From Chloroflexota bacterium (lineage in GTDB: Bacteria > Chloroflexota > Anaerolineae > Aggregatilineales > Phototrophicaceae), in NCBI GenBank assembly GCA_026707745.1, contig JAPOWG010000036.1:1-64000 (forward strand): 64,000 nt of DNA, in the 5' to 3' direction. How positions within the stretch are numbered: position 1 is the stretch's first letter; the number at the start of each line of letters is the position of its first letter. Of this stretch, positions 1-8,939 are shown one piece after another. A program made the translations under genes and the position numbers. The notes under the pieces are model-generated. The model searched no databases and was not told where the DNA came from. It saw only the letters and a list, made by a program, of their open reading frames with translations.

Positions 1-2
1 CG

Positions 3-206
3 GTGGGGCCAGATTACACCTTTGAGGAAATCAAACACGGTGTGCTGGGCATCGTAAAAGCAGCGGAATATCTCGGTGTGCGCTGGCGCAGCAATCCAGC
101 TCACGCTGCCGAGTACGCTGACTTGATGGATCGAACTTATGGCGCCGGGCATGATGCCTACCGCCCGTTGTTTGCGCTGGATGGAGCCTTCACGGCGGGA
201 GATTAG
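3..206 (+). CDS. C-terminal part of an unidentified protein (5' end outside window)
   Basis: The reading frame is open from the first bases of the window and stops at 204-206, so only about 67 C-terminal residues are seen; the GTG at position 3 is probably internal. The fragment is polar, with no membrane segment and no motif I can assign. It ends two bases before the ATG of the next gene, which suggests it is the upstream member of the operon that carries the two G3E GTPase relatives and the WD40 protein. I do not recognise the family. Confidence 0.55.
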   Translation: MGPDYTFEEIKHGVLGIVKAAEYLGVRWRSNPAHAAEYADLMDRTYGAGHDAYRPLFALDGAFTAGD

Positions 207-208
207 CC

Positions 209-691
209 ATGCAGTTGACCGCCATCACCGGGATGCTGCATCAGCCAAAGGCCAGGTTCACACAGGCGCTCATTGAAGTGTTGTCTGCCAAAACTGACCG
301 CCTCGCGCTGATCGACAATAGCGATGTGCCGCTGGCGATAGATGGGGTAACACGCCAACGGCTGACGGGCGGCTGTGTCTGTTGTTCGCTGTCGTCTGCG
401 CTAATCTCGCGGCTAGGGCGACTGGATGCCGATTATGCGCTGCTACCTGTCTCGGCGCTGGCAGACCCGGGGGCGCTGGCGTTTATCCTGGATAGTTTGC
501 GGAGTGAACTCATTCAGATAACAACGGTGTCCCTCATTGATACTCTGACTCAGGTTCGTAAACCGCATCTGACGCAGAAACTGAAGTTTTACAGCGATTT
601 TCAGGTTTATGAGCCATTTGATTTCTTGGAGACTGTTGATGCCGTTGTGAGGGCGCGCCACATGCTTTCAACAGCGGCGCTACCCGGTTGA
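209..691 (+). CDS. Degenerate CobW/G3E GTPase relative without P-loop, ended by an in-frame TGA
   Basis: The product is 160 residues. It aligns with the N-terminal half of the CobW/G3E GTPase two genes downstream: an ITG strand at the N-terminus, a GGCVCC segment at about residues 54-59 matching the metal-binding CxCC of the family, and an ADPG segment matching the ETTGMADPG region. The Walker A stretch that should follow ITG is replaced by a sequence with no GxxGxGKT, so nucleotide binding as in CobW is unlikely. The usual NKxD motif and CobW C-terminal domain are missing. It starts 2 bp after the previous gene. The frame stays open for a further 61 codons after the TGA at 689-691, so the gene may be a nonsense-mutated version of a 222-codon frame. 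Confidence 0.6.
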   Translation: MQLTAITGMLHQPKARFTQALIEVLSAKTDRLALIDNSDVPLAIDGVTRQRLTGGCVCCSLSSALISRLGRLDADYALLPVSALADPGALAFILDSLRSELIQITTVSLIDTLTQVRKPHLTQKLKFYSDFQVYEPFDFLETVDAVVRARHMLSTAALPG

Positions 692-877
692 TGCCGACAG
701 CGCGGCAGTCTGGCCGGTCTGCCGGGACAGGGGTTATCGGCGCGGCTGCCCGGATTGGAAATAGTCGCAGTGAATAGCGTGATGGTTCCAGGACCAATGG
801 AACAACACATCGTGCGGGCTGCGGATGTTGCATCTCTATACGAAAACGCCAGATCAATTGAGGAGGCAGAAACATAA
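692..877 (+). other. Open continuation of the preceding frame after the TGA stop
   Basis: Read in the same frame as the gene at 209, the 61 codons after the TGA at 689-691 contain no stop until TAA at 875-877. That TAA overlaps the ATG of the CobW gene as TAATG, a typical coupled junction. The hypothetical product has a hydrophobic strand (LEIVAVNSV) and an amphipathic helix (HIVRAADVASLYENA). The simplest reading is a nonsense mutation in a formerly full-length paralogue. Selenocysteine readthrough is a remote alternative. Confidence 0.45.
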
Positions 878-2232
878 TGAATACAGTTGAAACACGAGTT
901 CCAGTTACTGTGCTGACCGGCTTTCTGGGGTCAGGCAAAACCACACTGCTCAACCGCATCCTGACCGAAAATCACGGCAAAAAAATCGCGGTGATTGAGA
1001 ATGAATTTGGTGAGGTCGGCATAGACAACGATCTGGTCATTGGCGCGGAAGAAGAAATTTTCGAAATGAACAACGGCTGCATTTGCTGCACCGTGCGGGG
1101 CGATTTGATTCGCATCCTCGGTCATCTCATGAAACGCCGTGACAAGTTTGATTACATCATGGTGGAAACCACCGGCATGGCAGATCCTGGGCCTGTCGCG
1201 CAAACATTTTACGTCGATGATGACATGCAGCAGAAGCTCCACTTGGATGCGATCGTCACGCTGGTCGATGCCAAGCATATCTGGGAACACATTGACGACA
1301 GCGACGAAGCCAAAGAACAGGTCGCCTTTGCAGATGTAATCCTGCTCAACAAGATTGATCTGGTCGCCCCGGAAGACCTCGAGAGACTCGAAGCCCGCAT
1401 CAAAAGCATGAACAGCATGGCGAAAATCTACCGCAGCCGCGACGCGGTGGTGGAGATGGACAAGATCCTGAATGTGGGCGGTTTCAACCTCGACCGGGCG
1501 CTGGAAGTCGACCCGAAGTTCATGGAGCCGGAATACCCGTTTGAATGGTCAGGTATCTATCAACTGAACACCGGGACTTACAAATGGGTGATGGGTGAAG
1601 GCCCTGACCCGGCAATGGGGGCCGCGCTGTTGCCCCTGGCGAATACGGGATTGGCGGCGAAGGAAGCAACACTGATGGACGCGGTACTGACCTTCTCTGA
1701 AGATGAGCAGGCCCTAGAGGCAGGCGAAATGATACGCCTTGGCACAGGACAATACAACCAGCTCGTGCTGAACGAAAACGGTGAGACCGTCTTCAATTTC
1801 GCGATCCAACAGCCGGGCTTTTACATGCTGTTCACCGAACATCACCCGGATGAATTCGACGCGCGTTTGTACGGCGCGGAGTCCGTGCTTGACCCGCTCG
1901 AGACCCGTGAGTACAAGCCCGATCATGAACACGACGAAGAAGTGACTTCCGTTGGCATCACCCTCCCGGGCGATCTCCAGTTAGAGAAGCTCAATGGCTG
2001 GCTCAGCCAACTCCTGCGCGAACAGGGACAAGACATCTTCCGCATGAAAGGCGTGTTGAGCGTGCGCGGATGGGATGAGCGCTTCGTATTTCAGGGGGTG
2101 CATATGCTCTTTGACGGCCGCCCTGATCGCCCTTGGGAGAACGAGCTGCGTCAAAACAAGATGATCTTTATCGGGCGTAATCTGGATCGGGCTGCGCTGG
2201 AAAACGGCTTCCGCGAGTGTCTCGCATCGTGA
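877..2232 (+). CDS. CobW/ZNG1-type G3E GTPase (metal chaperone) with inserted domain
   Basis: G3E GTPases of the CobW/YjiA/ZNG1 group use GTP hydrolysis to deliver metal, mostly zinc or cobalt, to client proteins. The P-loop GFLGSGKT is at residues 15-22, the [10 protein letters not shown] switch at about 41-50, the metal-binding C68-I-C70-C71 follows, then ETTGMADPG near 97-105 and NKID near 160. A CobW C-terminal domain occupies roughly residues 350-445. At 451 residues it is about 100 longer than usual; the extra segment lies between the GTPase and CobW_C domains, includes a FTEHHPDEF stretch, and is followed by an acidic/His linker (DHEHDEE). AGGAGG precedes the ATG. The upstream frame ends in TAATG over the start, and the WD40 gene overlaps the 3' end by 16 bp, so this is a coupled operon. 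Confidence 0.93.
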   Translation: MNTVETRVPVTVLTGFLGSGKTTLLNRILTENHGKKIAVIENEFGEVGIDNDLVIGAEEEIFEMNNGCICCTVRGDLIRILGHLMKRRDKFDYIMVETTGMADPGPVAQTFYVDDDMQQKLHLDAIVTLVDAKHIWEHIDDSDEAKEQVAFADVILLNKIDLVAPEDLERLEARIKSMNSMAKIYRSRDAVVEMDKILNVGGFNLDRALEVDPKFMEPEYPFEWSGIYQLNTGTYKWVMGEGPDPAMGAALLPLANTGLAAKEATLMDAVLTFSEDEQALEAGEMIRLGTGQYNQLVLNENGETVFNFAIQQPGFYMLFTEHHPDEFDARLYGAESVLDPLETREYKPDHEHDEEVTSVGITLPGDLQLEKLNGWLSQLLREQGQDIFRMKGVLSVRGWDERFVFQGVHMLFDGRPDRPWENELRQNKMIFIGRNLDRAALENGFRECLAS

Positions 2233-3275
2233 GGCAGCGGAAGCGCAAGTCTAGACCGGCACAGCCACCGCTCAAGGCTATATGGCGTACTAACATTGAC
2301 GATCACCCGATGGGGCTGGCATGGTCGCCGGATGGCAAAATCTTGGCAGTTGCGGGGGTGTCTGGCCCGATCACGCTATTTAATGGCGTGGATGGCGCGG
2401 TAGGGCACAAGCTGCCTGGTCATGCCCTCGATACGATGGCAATCTCCTGGCACAAAGACAGCCGCCTCCTCGCTAGCGTCGGGCAAGACGGCAAGGTACG
2501 ACTCTGGGATGCCGAGACAGGAGCGCAGCGATCGGAAATGGCTGGCGGGGCGAGCTGGGTGGAGCGCGTCGGTTTCAGCCCGGTGGGCGATTGGCTGGTA
2601 TCAGCCGCCGGGCGCAAACTGCGACTGTGGAACAGCAGCGGGCAATTGGTCCGCGAATATCCCGATGCGAGCAGCACGATTACGGATATTAAGTGGCGCT
2701 ATGACGGCAAACAGTTCGCCATCTCCGCCTACAATGGAGTCGTGCTCTATGACCCCACAGAGGAGGAACCACTGCACCGTTTCGAATGGCAGGGTTCGAC
2801 ACTTATATTGGAATGGAGTCCCGATGGCAAATACATTGCCACTGGCGACCAGGACTCGACGGTGCATTTCTGGATCACCGATAGCGGGAATGACCTGCAG
2901 ATGTGGGGTTATGAAACGAAGGTGCTGGAACTGGCATGGAGTTTCAACAGTCGCTATCTGGCGACCGGCGGCGGGACTCAGATAGTGATCTGGGACTGTT
3001 CCGGGAAGGGGCCAGCAAATACGCGACCAATCATGGTAGAAGGACATCAGCACCTCATCAAGCATCTGAAATTTCAGCGACAGGGCATGTTGCTGGCATC
3101 TGGCGGCAATGAAGGTATGCTGGCGATCTGGAAAGTCAAGAAGAAGAAACCCGCTTTGCTGGCGGATGCTGTGTTCAAGGCGCCGATTGCCAACTTGGCT
3201 TGGTCACCGGATGATCGCTGTATCGCGGTATCTGATGAGAGCGGTACCCTGTCGATAGCGGCAGTGCTGCGATAA
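2217..3275 (+). CDS. WD40-repeat beta-propeller protein
   Basis: The 352-residue protein is almost entirely WD40 repeats. I count about eight units of the form WSPDGK-hydrophobic-AxGxxxG-xVxLW (for example [12 protein letters not shown] and [20 protein letters not shown]), enough to close a seven- or eight-bladed propeller. No signal peptide or transmembrane segment is seen, so it is probably a cytoplasmic scaffold. The GTG start at 2217 lies inside the end of the CobW gene (16-bp overlap), which implies translational coupling; a basic N-terminal tail precedes the first blade. Partnership with the metal chaperone is inferred only from this arrangement. Confidence 0.88.
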   Translation: MSRIVRQRKRKSRPAQPPLKAIWRTNIDDHPMGLAWSPDGKILAVAGVSGPITLFNGVDGAVGHKLPGHALDTMAISWHKDSRLLASVGQDGKVRLWDAETGAQRSEMAGGASWVERVGFSPVGDWLVSAAGRKLRLWNSSGQLVREYPDASSTITDIKWRYDGKQFAISAYNGVVLYDPTEEEPLHRFEWQGSTLILEWSPDGKYIATGDQDSTVHFWITDSGNDLQMWGYETKVLELAWSFNSRYLATGGGTQIVIWDCSGKGPANTRPIMVEGHQHLIKHLKFQRQGMLLASGGNEGMLAIWKVKKKKPALLADAVFKAPIANLAWSPDDRCIAVSDESGTLSIAAVLR

Positions 3276-3501
3276 TGGGCTTATTGAATTCGGGTTGTCC
3301 CGGCTGCAGACACACACGTCTGTATCCCTTCAAGGCTTAGATTGGACGCTGTATAGTCCCTCGTTGAGCTGGGTAAGCGCTTTGCGGATCAGCTATCTCG
3401 CGAACTTCGCTCCAACGTTGCCGGACAAGCGGGAGGCTAGCCAGGCTTTAGCGCCTGTGTTAGCATGGCGCGATTATTCGATTCGCGGGCTGTACTTGTA
3501 T

Positions 3502-4410
3502 ATGCCGAATAGACGCGGACTGATCCTGCTCTCGATCGTCTTTTCCGCCGGCGTCACGCCTATCGCCATTCGCATCACGCAGAGCGAAGGCATGCCGTCG
3601 CTGGTGATCGTCTTGATCCGCCTTTGGCTGATTTCCCTCGCGCTCGCCCCGCTGATTTGGACGCGCTACCGCGAGGACTTGCTGCGGGTCACGCCGCGGC
3701 AATGGCTGCTTTCCGGCATCGCCGGTTTTTGGCTCTCGCTGAATCTGCTGCTGTTATTCCTGTCCCTCGAGTACACCAGCGTCTTGATGACCAGCGTTTT
3801 GCGCCGCACCACGCCGATGTGGATCGTGCTGCCGGAAATACTGATATTTGGCGTCGTATTCTCGCGGCGTTTCTGGTTGAGCCTGGTCGCGACGATCATC
3901 GGCGTGGCTTTGGTCGGCTTTGGCGGGCTAAGCGCGATTGAAGCGGGCGCTGATCCCCTGCTCGGCGGAGGCATGGCGCTTTTTGGCTCGATATGCTTCG
4001 GCATTTATCTCTTGATCGGGCGGCAATTGAACAATGTCATCCCGCCCCTGCTCTACAGCTTTATGGTCTTCTTCAGCGCCGCTATCGTCACCTCCGTTTT
4101 CGTCGGCGCCACCGGCACGCCCGTCACCGGTTATCCCGCCAGCAGCTATCTTTGGGCGATTGTGGTGACGATCCTGGCGCAGGTCTTCGGGCACATCGCC
4201 ATGAACCTGGGGCTGCAAAACTATACGGCGACCGCAATGGCTATCGTCCTGCAGATTGCCGTGGTTCTCAGCGCGGTCATCGCCTTGTTCATGTTCGGCG
4301 AGATTCCCTCCTTGGCGCAAATCATCGGCAGCGCGCTGGTCGTTTACGGCGTGGTTATCGCCACCATCGAACAGACGCGTGCGCGTTGGAAACATCAGCC
4401 GCAGACCTAG
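3502..4410 (+). CDS. EamA/DMT-family transporter
   Basis: This integral membrane protein of about 302 residues has ten predicted hydrophobic helices arranged as two EamA repeats, the fold of drug/metabolite exporters. The second half ends with the typical LQIAVVLSAVIALFMFGEIP segment and a final helix followed by a basic tail. The frame is open back to 3295, but those 69 codons are polar and irregular, whereas ATG 3502 (MPNRRGLILLS) begins exactly at the first positively charged cap and helix. Substrate unknown; family members export amino acids or metabolites. Confidence 0.85.
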   Translation: MPNRRGLILLSIVFSAGVTPIAIRITQSEGMPSLVIVLIRLWLISLALAPLIWTRYREDLLRVTPRQWLLSGIAGFWLSLNLLLLFLSLEYTSVLMTSVLRRTTPMWIVLPEILIFGVVFSRRFWLSLVATIIGVALVGFGGLSAIEAGADPLLGGGMALFGSICFGIYLLIGRQLNNVIPPLLYSFMVFFSAAIVTSVFVGATGTPVTGYPASSYLWAIVVTILAQVFGHIAMNLGLQNYTATAMAIVLQIAVVLSAVIALFMFGEIPSLAQIIGSALVVYGVVIATIEQTRARWKHQPQT

Positions 4411-4502
4411 AGATTCTACTGACTTTGCCTCTCGCATCTCGCGGAATATGCTGTAAAGTATGCCGCTAAATTAAGATTCAGACGATGACAGGAGGATATT
4501 TT

Positions 4503-5777
4503 ATGAAGCTCGAGACGCAAGCCATCCACGCCGGATATGAACCTGAACCGACTACGCACGCTGTAGCGGTGCCGATTTATCAGACCGTCGCCTACGAATT
4601 TGACAACGCGCAGCATGGCGCCGACCTCTTCAACCTGGCGGTACCGGGCAATATCTACACGCGCATCATGAACCCGACCAACGACGTGCTGGAACAGCGC
4701 GTGGCGGCGATGGAAGGCGGCGTGGCGTCTCTGGCGCTGGCTTCGGGACAGGCGGCCATCCACTACTCGATCGTCAATCTGGCGGAAGCCGGTAACAATA
4801 TCGTGACCGTGCCACAGCTCTATGGAGGCACCTGGACGCTCTTCCGACACATGCTGCCCAAGCTCGGCATTGATGTGCGCTTCGCCGAAGGCGACAGTCC
4901 CGACGATCTGGCGAAGCTGATCGACGACAAGACATCCGCCGTCTTCTGCGAGTCAATCGGCAATCCCGCCGGCAATATCCCGGATATGGAAGCCATCGCG
5001 GACATGGCGCACGCGCACGGCGTACCGGTGATCGTGGACAATACCGTGCCCACGCCGGCGCTCTGCCGTCCCGTTGAGTACGGCTGCGACATCATTTTGC
5101 ATTCGATGACAAAGTACATGGGCGGGCATGGCAACAGTATCGCCGGCATCCTGGTTGATGGCGGTATCTTCGATTGGGCCAAACACGCGGAACGTTTCTA
5201 CATGTTCAGCAGTCCAGAGCCGAGTTATCACGGCGTCGTCTTCACCGATGCCATGGGACCGGCGGCGTACATCGCCCGCGCCCGCGTTGTCGCCCTGCGC
5301 AATACCGGTTCCGCCCTCAGCCCCTTCAACGCTTTTCTGGTAATTCAGGGCTTGCAGACACTGTCGCTGCGCATGGAGCGCCACGTCGACAACGCCATGG
5401 CTGTGGCGACGCACCTGGAGAACCACAGTCAAGTGGAGTGGGTTACTTACGCCGGCCTGGAAAGCTCGTCCTACTATGACCTGGCGCAGAAATATACCGG
5501 CGGTCGTCCCTCCGCCCTGCTGACATTTGGCATCAAAGGCGGCTTCGACGCCGGCGTCAAGTTCTACGACGCGCTGCAAGTCTTCACGCGCTTGGTCAAC
5601 ATCGGCGATGCCAAGTCGCTCGCGGCGCATCCCGCCTCGACAACCCATCGCCAGCTCACGCCGGAAGAACAGGAAGCGGCCGGCGTCACGCCGGAAACGA
5701 TCCGCCTCTGCATCGGCATCGAGCATATTGACGATATCATTGAGGACATTGAGCAGGCGCTGGCGGCCGCGCGCTAG
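4503..5777 (+). CDS. metY: O-acetylhomoserine (O-acetylserine) sulfhydrylase
   Basis: PLP-dependent enzyme of the Cys/Met metabolism family that makes homocysteine from O-acetylhomoserine and sulfide in the cytoplasm. The N-terminus (ETQAIHAGYEPEPTT, VPIYQTVAYEF, YTRIMNPT) is the family signature. The PLP lysine lies in HSMTKYMGGHG at about residue 204, and the SLAAHPASTTHRQL segment near the C-terminus contacts the substrate carboxylate. At 424 residues it matches full-length MetY rather than the shorter cystathionine enzymes. ATG 4503 was chosen because GGAGG lies seven bases upstream; an in-frame ATG at 4485 lies before that site. The gene is monocistronic and followed by a D-type repeat at 5841. 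Confidence 0.93.
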   Translation: MKLETQAIHAGYEPEPTTHAVAVPIYQTVAYEFDNAQHGADLFNLAVPGNIYTRIMNPTNDVLEQRVAAMEGGVASLALASGQAAIHYSIVNLAEAGNNIVTVPQLYGGTWTLFRHMLPKLGIDVRFAEGDSPDDLAKLIDDKTSAVFCESIGNPAGNIPDMEAIADMAHAHGVPVIVDNTVPTPALCRPVEYGCDIILHSMTKYMGGHGNSIAGILVDGGIFDWAKHAERFYMFSSPEPSYHGVVFTDAMGPAAYIARARVVALRNTGSALSPFNAFLVIQGLQTLSLRMERHVDNAMAVATHLENHSQVEWVTYAGLESSSYYDLAQKYTGGRPSALLTFGIKGGFDAGVKFYDALQVFTRLVNIGDAKSLAAHPASTTHRQLTPEEQEAAGVTPETIRLCIGIEHIDDIIEDIEQALAAAR

Positions 5778-5840
5778 CCCCCGCCTGCCCGCTAACTATG
5801 GGCGACCGCCATAGCGTTAGGCAGGTCGCCCCTGCAAACT

Positions 5841-5940
5841 CAGCCGCTCGGCGGCGGCGAATTTGGGCTACCGCGCTCACAGAAAATAACAAACCGGCTC
5901 GGCTATCGCAGATCGCGGTTTATTAAAAAGAAGAACAAGG
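5841..5940 (+). repeat. Dispersed ~100-bp element D, copy 1
   Basis: Begins CAGCCGCTCGGCG, continues through CCGCGCTCACAGAAAATAACAA, and has a hairpin near 5910-5930 followed by TTTATTAAAAAG. It is nearly identical in plan to copies at 28513-28613 (inverted), 36712-36810 (inverted), 40631-40730, 43394-43468, 63132-63234 and a copy fused to a gene end at 33655-33750. It lies downstream of metY in the same orientation. The gap 5778-5992 holds nothing else apart from a degenerate GGTCGCCCCTGC palindrome just before it. Confidence 0.8.
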
Positions 5941-5992
5941 TTTTACCCGCGCAACGCGGCGTTGAGATTCCAGGCGGCTGGAGCGGCTCCGC

Positions 5993-6229
5993 TCAGGGCA
6001 AACGCGACAGAATCTCGTCCAACTTTAAATTCTCCAAGTATGTCAGCACGATTATCATGACTGTCGCTACTGCGAGAATAAATCTCTGCAAACGCTTTTC
6101 TACTTGTTCAAGATCCGCTTTCGCAGCAAGATGTTGATACGCGCCTTTTAGCTCGGCGACGTTTGCGGCTTTATCGTTCACTCTGCCCTCTATGCGGTCG
6201 AGCCGGCTGTTGATCGCGTCAGATGCCAT
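5993..6229 (-). CDS. Small coiled-coil protein with C-terminal membrane anchor
   Basis: The product is 78 residues: a heptad-like helical N-terminal region (INSRLDRIEGRVNDKAANVAELKG, ADLEQVEKRLQRF) followed by one hydrophobic helix (ILAVATVMIIVLTYL) and a short polar tail ending LSRLP. The ATG at 6229 has AAGGACGG upstream; a TTG six codons earlier is less likely. The layout resembles many small tail-anchored bacterial proteins of unknown function. No enzymatic motif is seen and the neighbours give no functional hint. Confidence 0.6.
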   Translation of the reverse strand: MASDAINSRLDRIEGRVNDKAANVAELKGAYQHLAAKADLEQVEKRLQRFILAVATVMIIVLTYLENLKLDEILSRLP

Positions 6230-6324
6230 GGCGCCCCGTCCTTTCAATTCCTTTCAAGTGCAGCGTACTGGAAACCGTTTACAAAGATCTCAACGCGGGT
6301 ACACGGATGGAGAAGAGTGCCGCC

Positions 6325-6747
6325 TCACTTGTCAGCAATATATTCCAAGGCCTCCAAACCAAGCGCTTGTAGAGCTGCCCGCACCCGTTCCACATCATTC
6401 ACATCCCGCGCGTCGTAAGTACGCACGCATAGAAGACGCTCGTCAGGATCGGCTTGCCCCGCTGCCGGGCGCGTCGACACTTTCGATTTGTAACCCAGCT
6501 TCCCCGCGACTGTGGCCCGTTTCACCTTTTCCCAAACCGCGTCGACCGTCGCCACAGTCAGCCGGACGCGCCATTCGCCGGCATTCGCCGTTGGCGCCGG
6601 ATAATCACCCGTCCCGCGTTTTGCCTCGATCCAGTAAACCGCCGCGTAATCGGAAGGGCGCGCATCTTCGTCATGCATCATGCGGGCGCGCTGGACCATC
6701 TCGATCAAGTCGAGGTTCATTTGTCCTGGTCCCTTGTCATCAGCCAT
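6325..6747 (-). CDS. Bles03/DUF1917-like conserved protein
   Basis: This 140-residue soluble protein has the pattern YWIEAKRG, GEWRVRLTVATVDAVWEKVKRATVAGKLGYKSKVST and LLCVRTYDARDVNDVERVRAALQALG. It resembles the Bles03/DUF1917 family (putative phosphothreonine-lyase-like fold, function not established) as I remember it; the match rests on pattern memory only. A start at 6747 is supported by CCGGAGCGG upstream. It is isolated from its neighbours by gaps of about 95 and 160 bp on either side. Confidence 0.55.
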   Translation of the reverse strand: MADDKGPGQMNLDLIEMVQRARMMHDEDARPSDYAAVYWIEAKRGTGDYPAPTANAGEWRVRLTVATVDAVWEKVKRATVAGKLGYKSKVSTRPAAGQADPDERLLCVRTYDARDVNDVERVRAALQALGLEALEYIADK

Positions 6748-6905
6748 TGATCCGCTCCGGAAATATCGGTAAAAACTAGCTTAGCAAATCGGCGTCAATA
6801 CAGCCATAGCCCCGCGCTTTATCTGAATCGATATCTAAGGTATGTTTTCACAATGTGATTCTTGGTATGCTCATGCCGTTTGTGGATTGTCGGTAGTACG
6901 TTGCC

Positions 6906-8042
6906 ATGACCTGTATCCAGTCGCGATATCTGATCAGCGCGTTCCTGCCGCTCCTGCTATTGTGCGCTTACAGCACAAGTGTCGCAGATGACACCCTTGT
7001 CAGTACCGAAGGCCTTCGCTATCGGGTCGAGCGCTTCCTGCTGGCGGATTTCCCGGTTGGCCTGGTGTTCACGCCCGAGGGAGAATTGCTCTATACAGAA
7101 AAATCGACCGGCAATGTCCGGCTTGTCGATGCCGACGGGGTGCGACAGCGCGCGCCAGTGTTGCATCTGGCCGTTAATGCCTTGCAAGAACGCGGTATGC
7201 AGAATATCACGCTTGATCCTGATTTCGAGAACAATGGACATGTTTGGGTCTTCTACACAGCCGCCGGCACCGCCAAAGCATATCCCGCCAACAAGGTTCT
7301 GCGATTCCGCCTGGAAGAGGGCCAAGCTTACGACCAAACCGTAATGTTCGCCGTGCCAATTGACAGCGGTTTTCTGGTGCACAACGGCGGCGGGCTGCAA
7401 TTTGACGAGGACGGTTTCCTATACATCGGCATCGGCGACTATGGCGACCCCAGCCGTCCACAGGACCTGACTATTCCACATGGCAAAATCCATCGCTTTG
7501 CCGTCAGCGGCGACCGCCTGACAGTGCCCGACGACAATCCCATCGCGGGCAGCAGCATCTTCGCTTACGGATTGCGCAACCCCTTCGACTACGCCTTTGA
7601 TCCGCTAAGCGGGCGCCTCTTCGCTACCGAAAACGGCGACAATTGCGATGACGAAATTAATCTGATCTTGCCGGGCTACAATTACGGTTACCGCGAGGAC
7701 TATGAATGTGTTGGCAGAGAGTACATCATTGGCTTGGGCAAGTATTTGCCGCCGCTTGTGAGCTATACGCCGACAATTGCGCCGGTTGGCATCGTCTTCT
7801 ATAGAGGCGACGCCTTTCCGCGCTGGCGCAACGACCTGTTCTTTTGCAGTTGGAACGATGGCCAACTGCATCATTTGCGCTTGAACGAGGGCCGCAACCG
7901 CATTCTATTTGATCGGCCGCTGGAGTTGGGAGCGGTCAATTGCCGCATCGACATCACCATCAGTCCCGACGGCGCCATCTATTTTGGCACCATAGACGAC
8001 GAAGGCGGCGCCATCTACCGGTTGGTTCCAGCCTCGGGCTAG
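6906..8042 (+). CDS. Secreted PQQ-type sugar dehydrogenase (glucose/sorbosone dehydrogenase fold)
   Basis: A 378-residue protein with an N-terminal signal peptide (hydrophobic stretch about residues 10-25, cleavage near SVADD). It is followed by a six-bladed propeller of the soluble glucose dehydrogenase/YliI family: FPVGLVFTPEGELLYTEKSTGNV, ERGMQNITLDPDFENNGHVWVFYT, HNGGGLQFDEDGFLYIGIGDYGD, AYGLRNPFDYAFDP and YRGDAFPRWRNDLFF are family hallmarks. Such enzymes oxidise aldoses or related aldehydes with PQQ at the cell surface. The stop overlaps that of the convergent pcm gene by 4 bp. Whether it binds PQQ here, and its substrate, cannot be read from sequence alone. Confidence 0.87.
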   Translation: MTCIQSRYLISAFLPLLLLCAYSTSVADDTLVSTEGLRYRVERFLLADFPVGLVFTPEGELLYTEKSTGNVRLVDADGVRQRAPVLHLAVNALQERGMQNITLDPDFENNGHVWVFYTAAGTAKAYPANKVLRFRLEEGQAYDQTVMFAVPIDSGFLVHNGGGLQFDEDGFLYIGIGDYGDPSRPQDLTIPHGKIHRFAVSGDRLTVPDDNPIAGSSIFAYGLRNPFDYAFDPLSGRLFATENGDNCDDEINLILPGYNYGYREDYECVGREYIIGLGKYLPPLVSYTPTIAPVGIVFYRGDAFPRWRNDLFFCSWNDGQLHHLRLNEGRNRILFDRPLELGAVNCRIDITISPDGAIYFGTIDDEGGAIYRLVPASG

Positions 8043-8725
8043 GGCAGGTCGACATCCTCGTCAAGACTGTCGCTGAACCCATAGCGACCGATCAAAGGCA
8101 CAAAGCGGCAGCGCAGCAGCGTTCGTGTTGTGAAGCGCTCTCCTTGCCGCAAGATCAACTTAAGTTCCTGCAACTGCTGATCGCCCACCGGCAGTATCAT
8201 GCGCCCGTCGTGGTAGGCCAGTTGCGTGCAAAGCACGGAAGGCAACTTGGGAACGGCCGCTGTGACAATGATGCGGTCAAAGCGCGCCTGGTCGGGCAAG
8301 CCCTGGCTGCCGTCGCCGACGTGAATGTCGATGTTGTTGTAGCCCAGCTCGCCAAGACGTTGGCCCGCCAGCCCGGCCAGGCGACTGTAGCGCTCAATAC
8401 TGTAGACGTATTTTGTAAGATGGCACAAGATGGCTGTCTGATAGCCGGACCCCGTGCCGATCTCCAACACCGTGTGTTCGGGCTTCAGACGCAGCCGCTC
8501 CGACATAAAGGCAACGATGTAGGGCTGGGAGATCGTTTGGCCTTCCCCGATGGGCAGGGGCCGATCTTCATAGGCCTTTGCTTTGAATTCCTCGGTGACA
8601 AAATCGTGGCGCGGCATGGCGCGCATGGTATCCAACACACGACGGTCGTTTATACCTCGCTTCACCAGTTGCTCGTCCACCATGCGGGACCGCATACGCG
8701 CATACTCGCGTGAAGTTGGCATCAA
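8039..8725 (-). CDS. pcm: Protein-L-isoaspartate O-methyltransferase
   Basis: SAM-dependent repair enzyme that methylates isoaspartyl residues in damaged proteins. The 228 residues carry MVDEQLVKRGINDRRVLDTMRAMPRHDFV at the start, the substrate-side GEGQTISQPYIVAFM, and SAM motif I VLEIGTGSGYQTAIL at about 93-107, followed by VYSIERY and the FDRIIVTAAVP motif. Length and order match full-length PCMT. It converges on the sugar dehydrogenase gene with overlapping stop codons. The 210-bp gap upstream holds a PhoP-box-like direct repeat at 8751. Confidence 0.93.
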   Translation of the reverse strand: MMPTSREYARMRSRMVDEQLVKRGINDRRVLDTMRAMPRHDFVTEEFKAKAYEDRPLPIGEGQTISQPYIVAFMSERLRLKPEHTVLEIGTGSGYQTAILCHLTKYVYSIERYSRLAGLAGQRLGELGYNNIDIHVGDGSQGLPDQARFDRIIVTAAVPKLPSVLCTQLAYHDGRMILPVGDQQLQELKLILRQGERFTTRTLLRCRFVPLIGRYGFSDSLDEDVDLP

Positions 8726-8750
8726 GGCATCCGTCCGCCCGATTTCGCAA

Positions 8751-8767
8751 TTAACTTAAAGCTAACA
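8751..8767. promoter_or_regulatory. PhoP-box-like direct repeat
   Basis: TTAACT-N5-CTAACA: two TTAACA-like hexamers on an 11-bp period, the arrangement known for OmpR/PhoP-class response-regulator sites. It lies 26 bp upstream of pcm, between pcm and the divergent MFS gene. A stronger version is at 30820 and another at 40540. Confidence 0.3.
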
Positions 8768-8890
8768 TATTGGTAAATCGCGGGCAACTCACTTGTAAGC
8801 CAGAAATGTTAAGCAAGGGCTAAAGAGCGACATCCGCGCCGGAAAAGCGCGGGCTCCAGCCCTAATCAGGCTAGCCGCATAGCGCAGGTC

Positions 8891-8899
8891 TGCTAGAGT
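8891..8899 (+). promoter_or_regulatory. Extended -10 promoter element
   Basis: TGCTAGAGT fits an extended -10 (TGn plus TAGAGT). It lies upstream of the MFS gene; similar TGCTANAAT elements precede genes at 36929, 50172 and 60713. No clear -35 is seen. Confidence 0.35.
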
Positions 8900-8939
8900 A
8901 TGCCCTAACCTGTCGGTTTGTGACTAGCGCTTTTCAGTG

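Noticed and set aside
692-722. Bacterial SECIS element for selenocysteine at 689-691
   Set aside because: The stems are short, the loop consensus is not present, and no Sec family is known with this sequence; left only as a remote alternative.
534-959. Minus-strand frames opposite the G3E genes
   Set aside because: They are shadows of the plus-strand reading frames with no motif and no ribosome site.
3295-3501. Longer N-terminus for the EamA transporter
   Set aside because: The 69 extra residues are irregular and hydrophilic; the family begins at MPNRRGLILLS.
4953-5726. 257-codon minus-strand frame opposite metY
   Set aside because: Antisense shadow; metY has all catalytic motifs on the plus strand.
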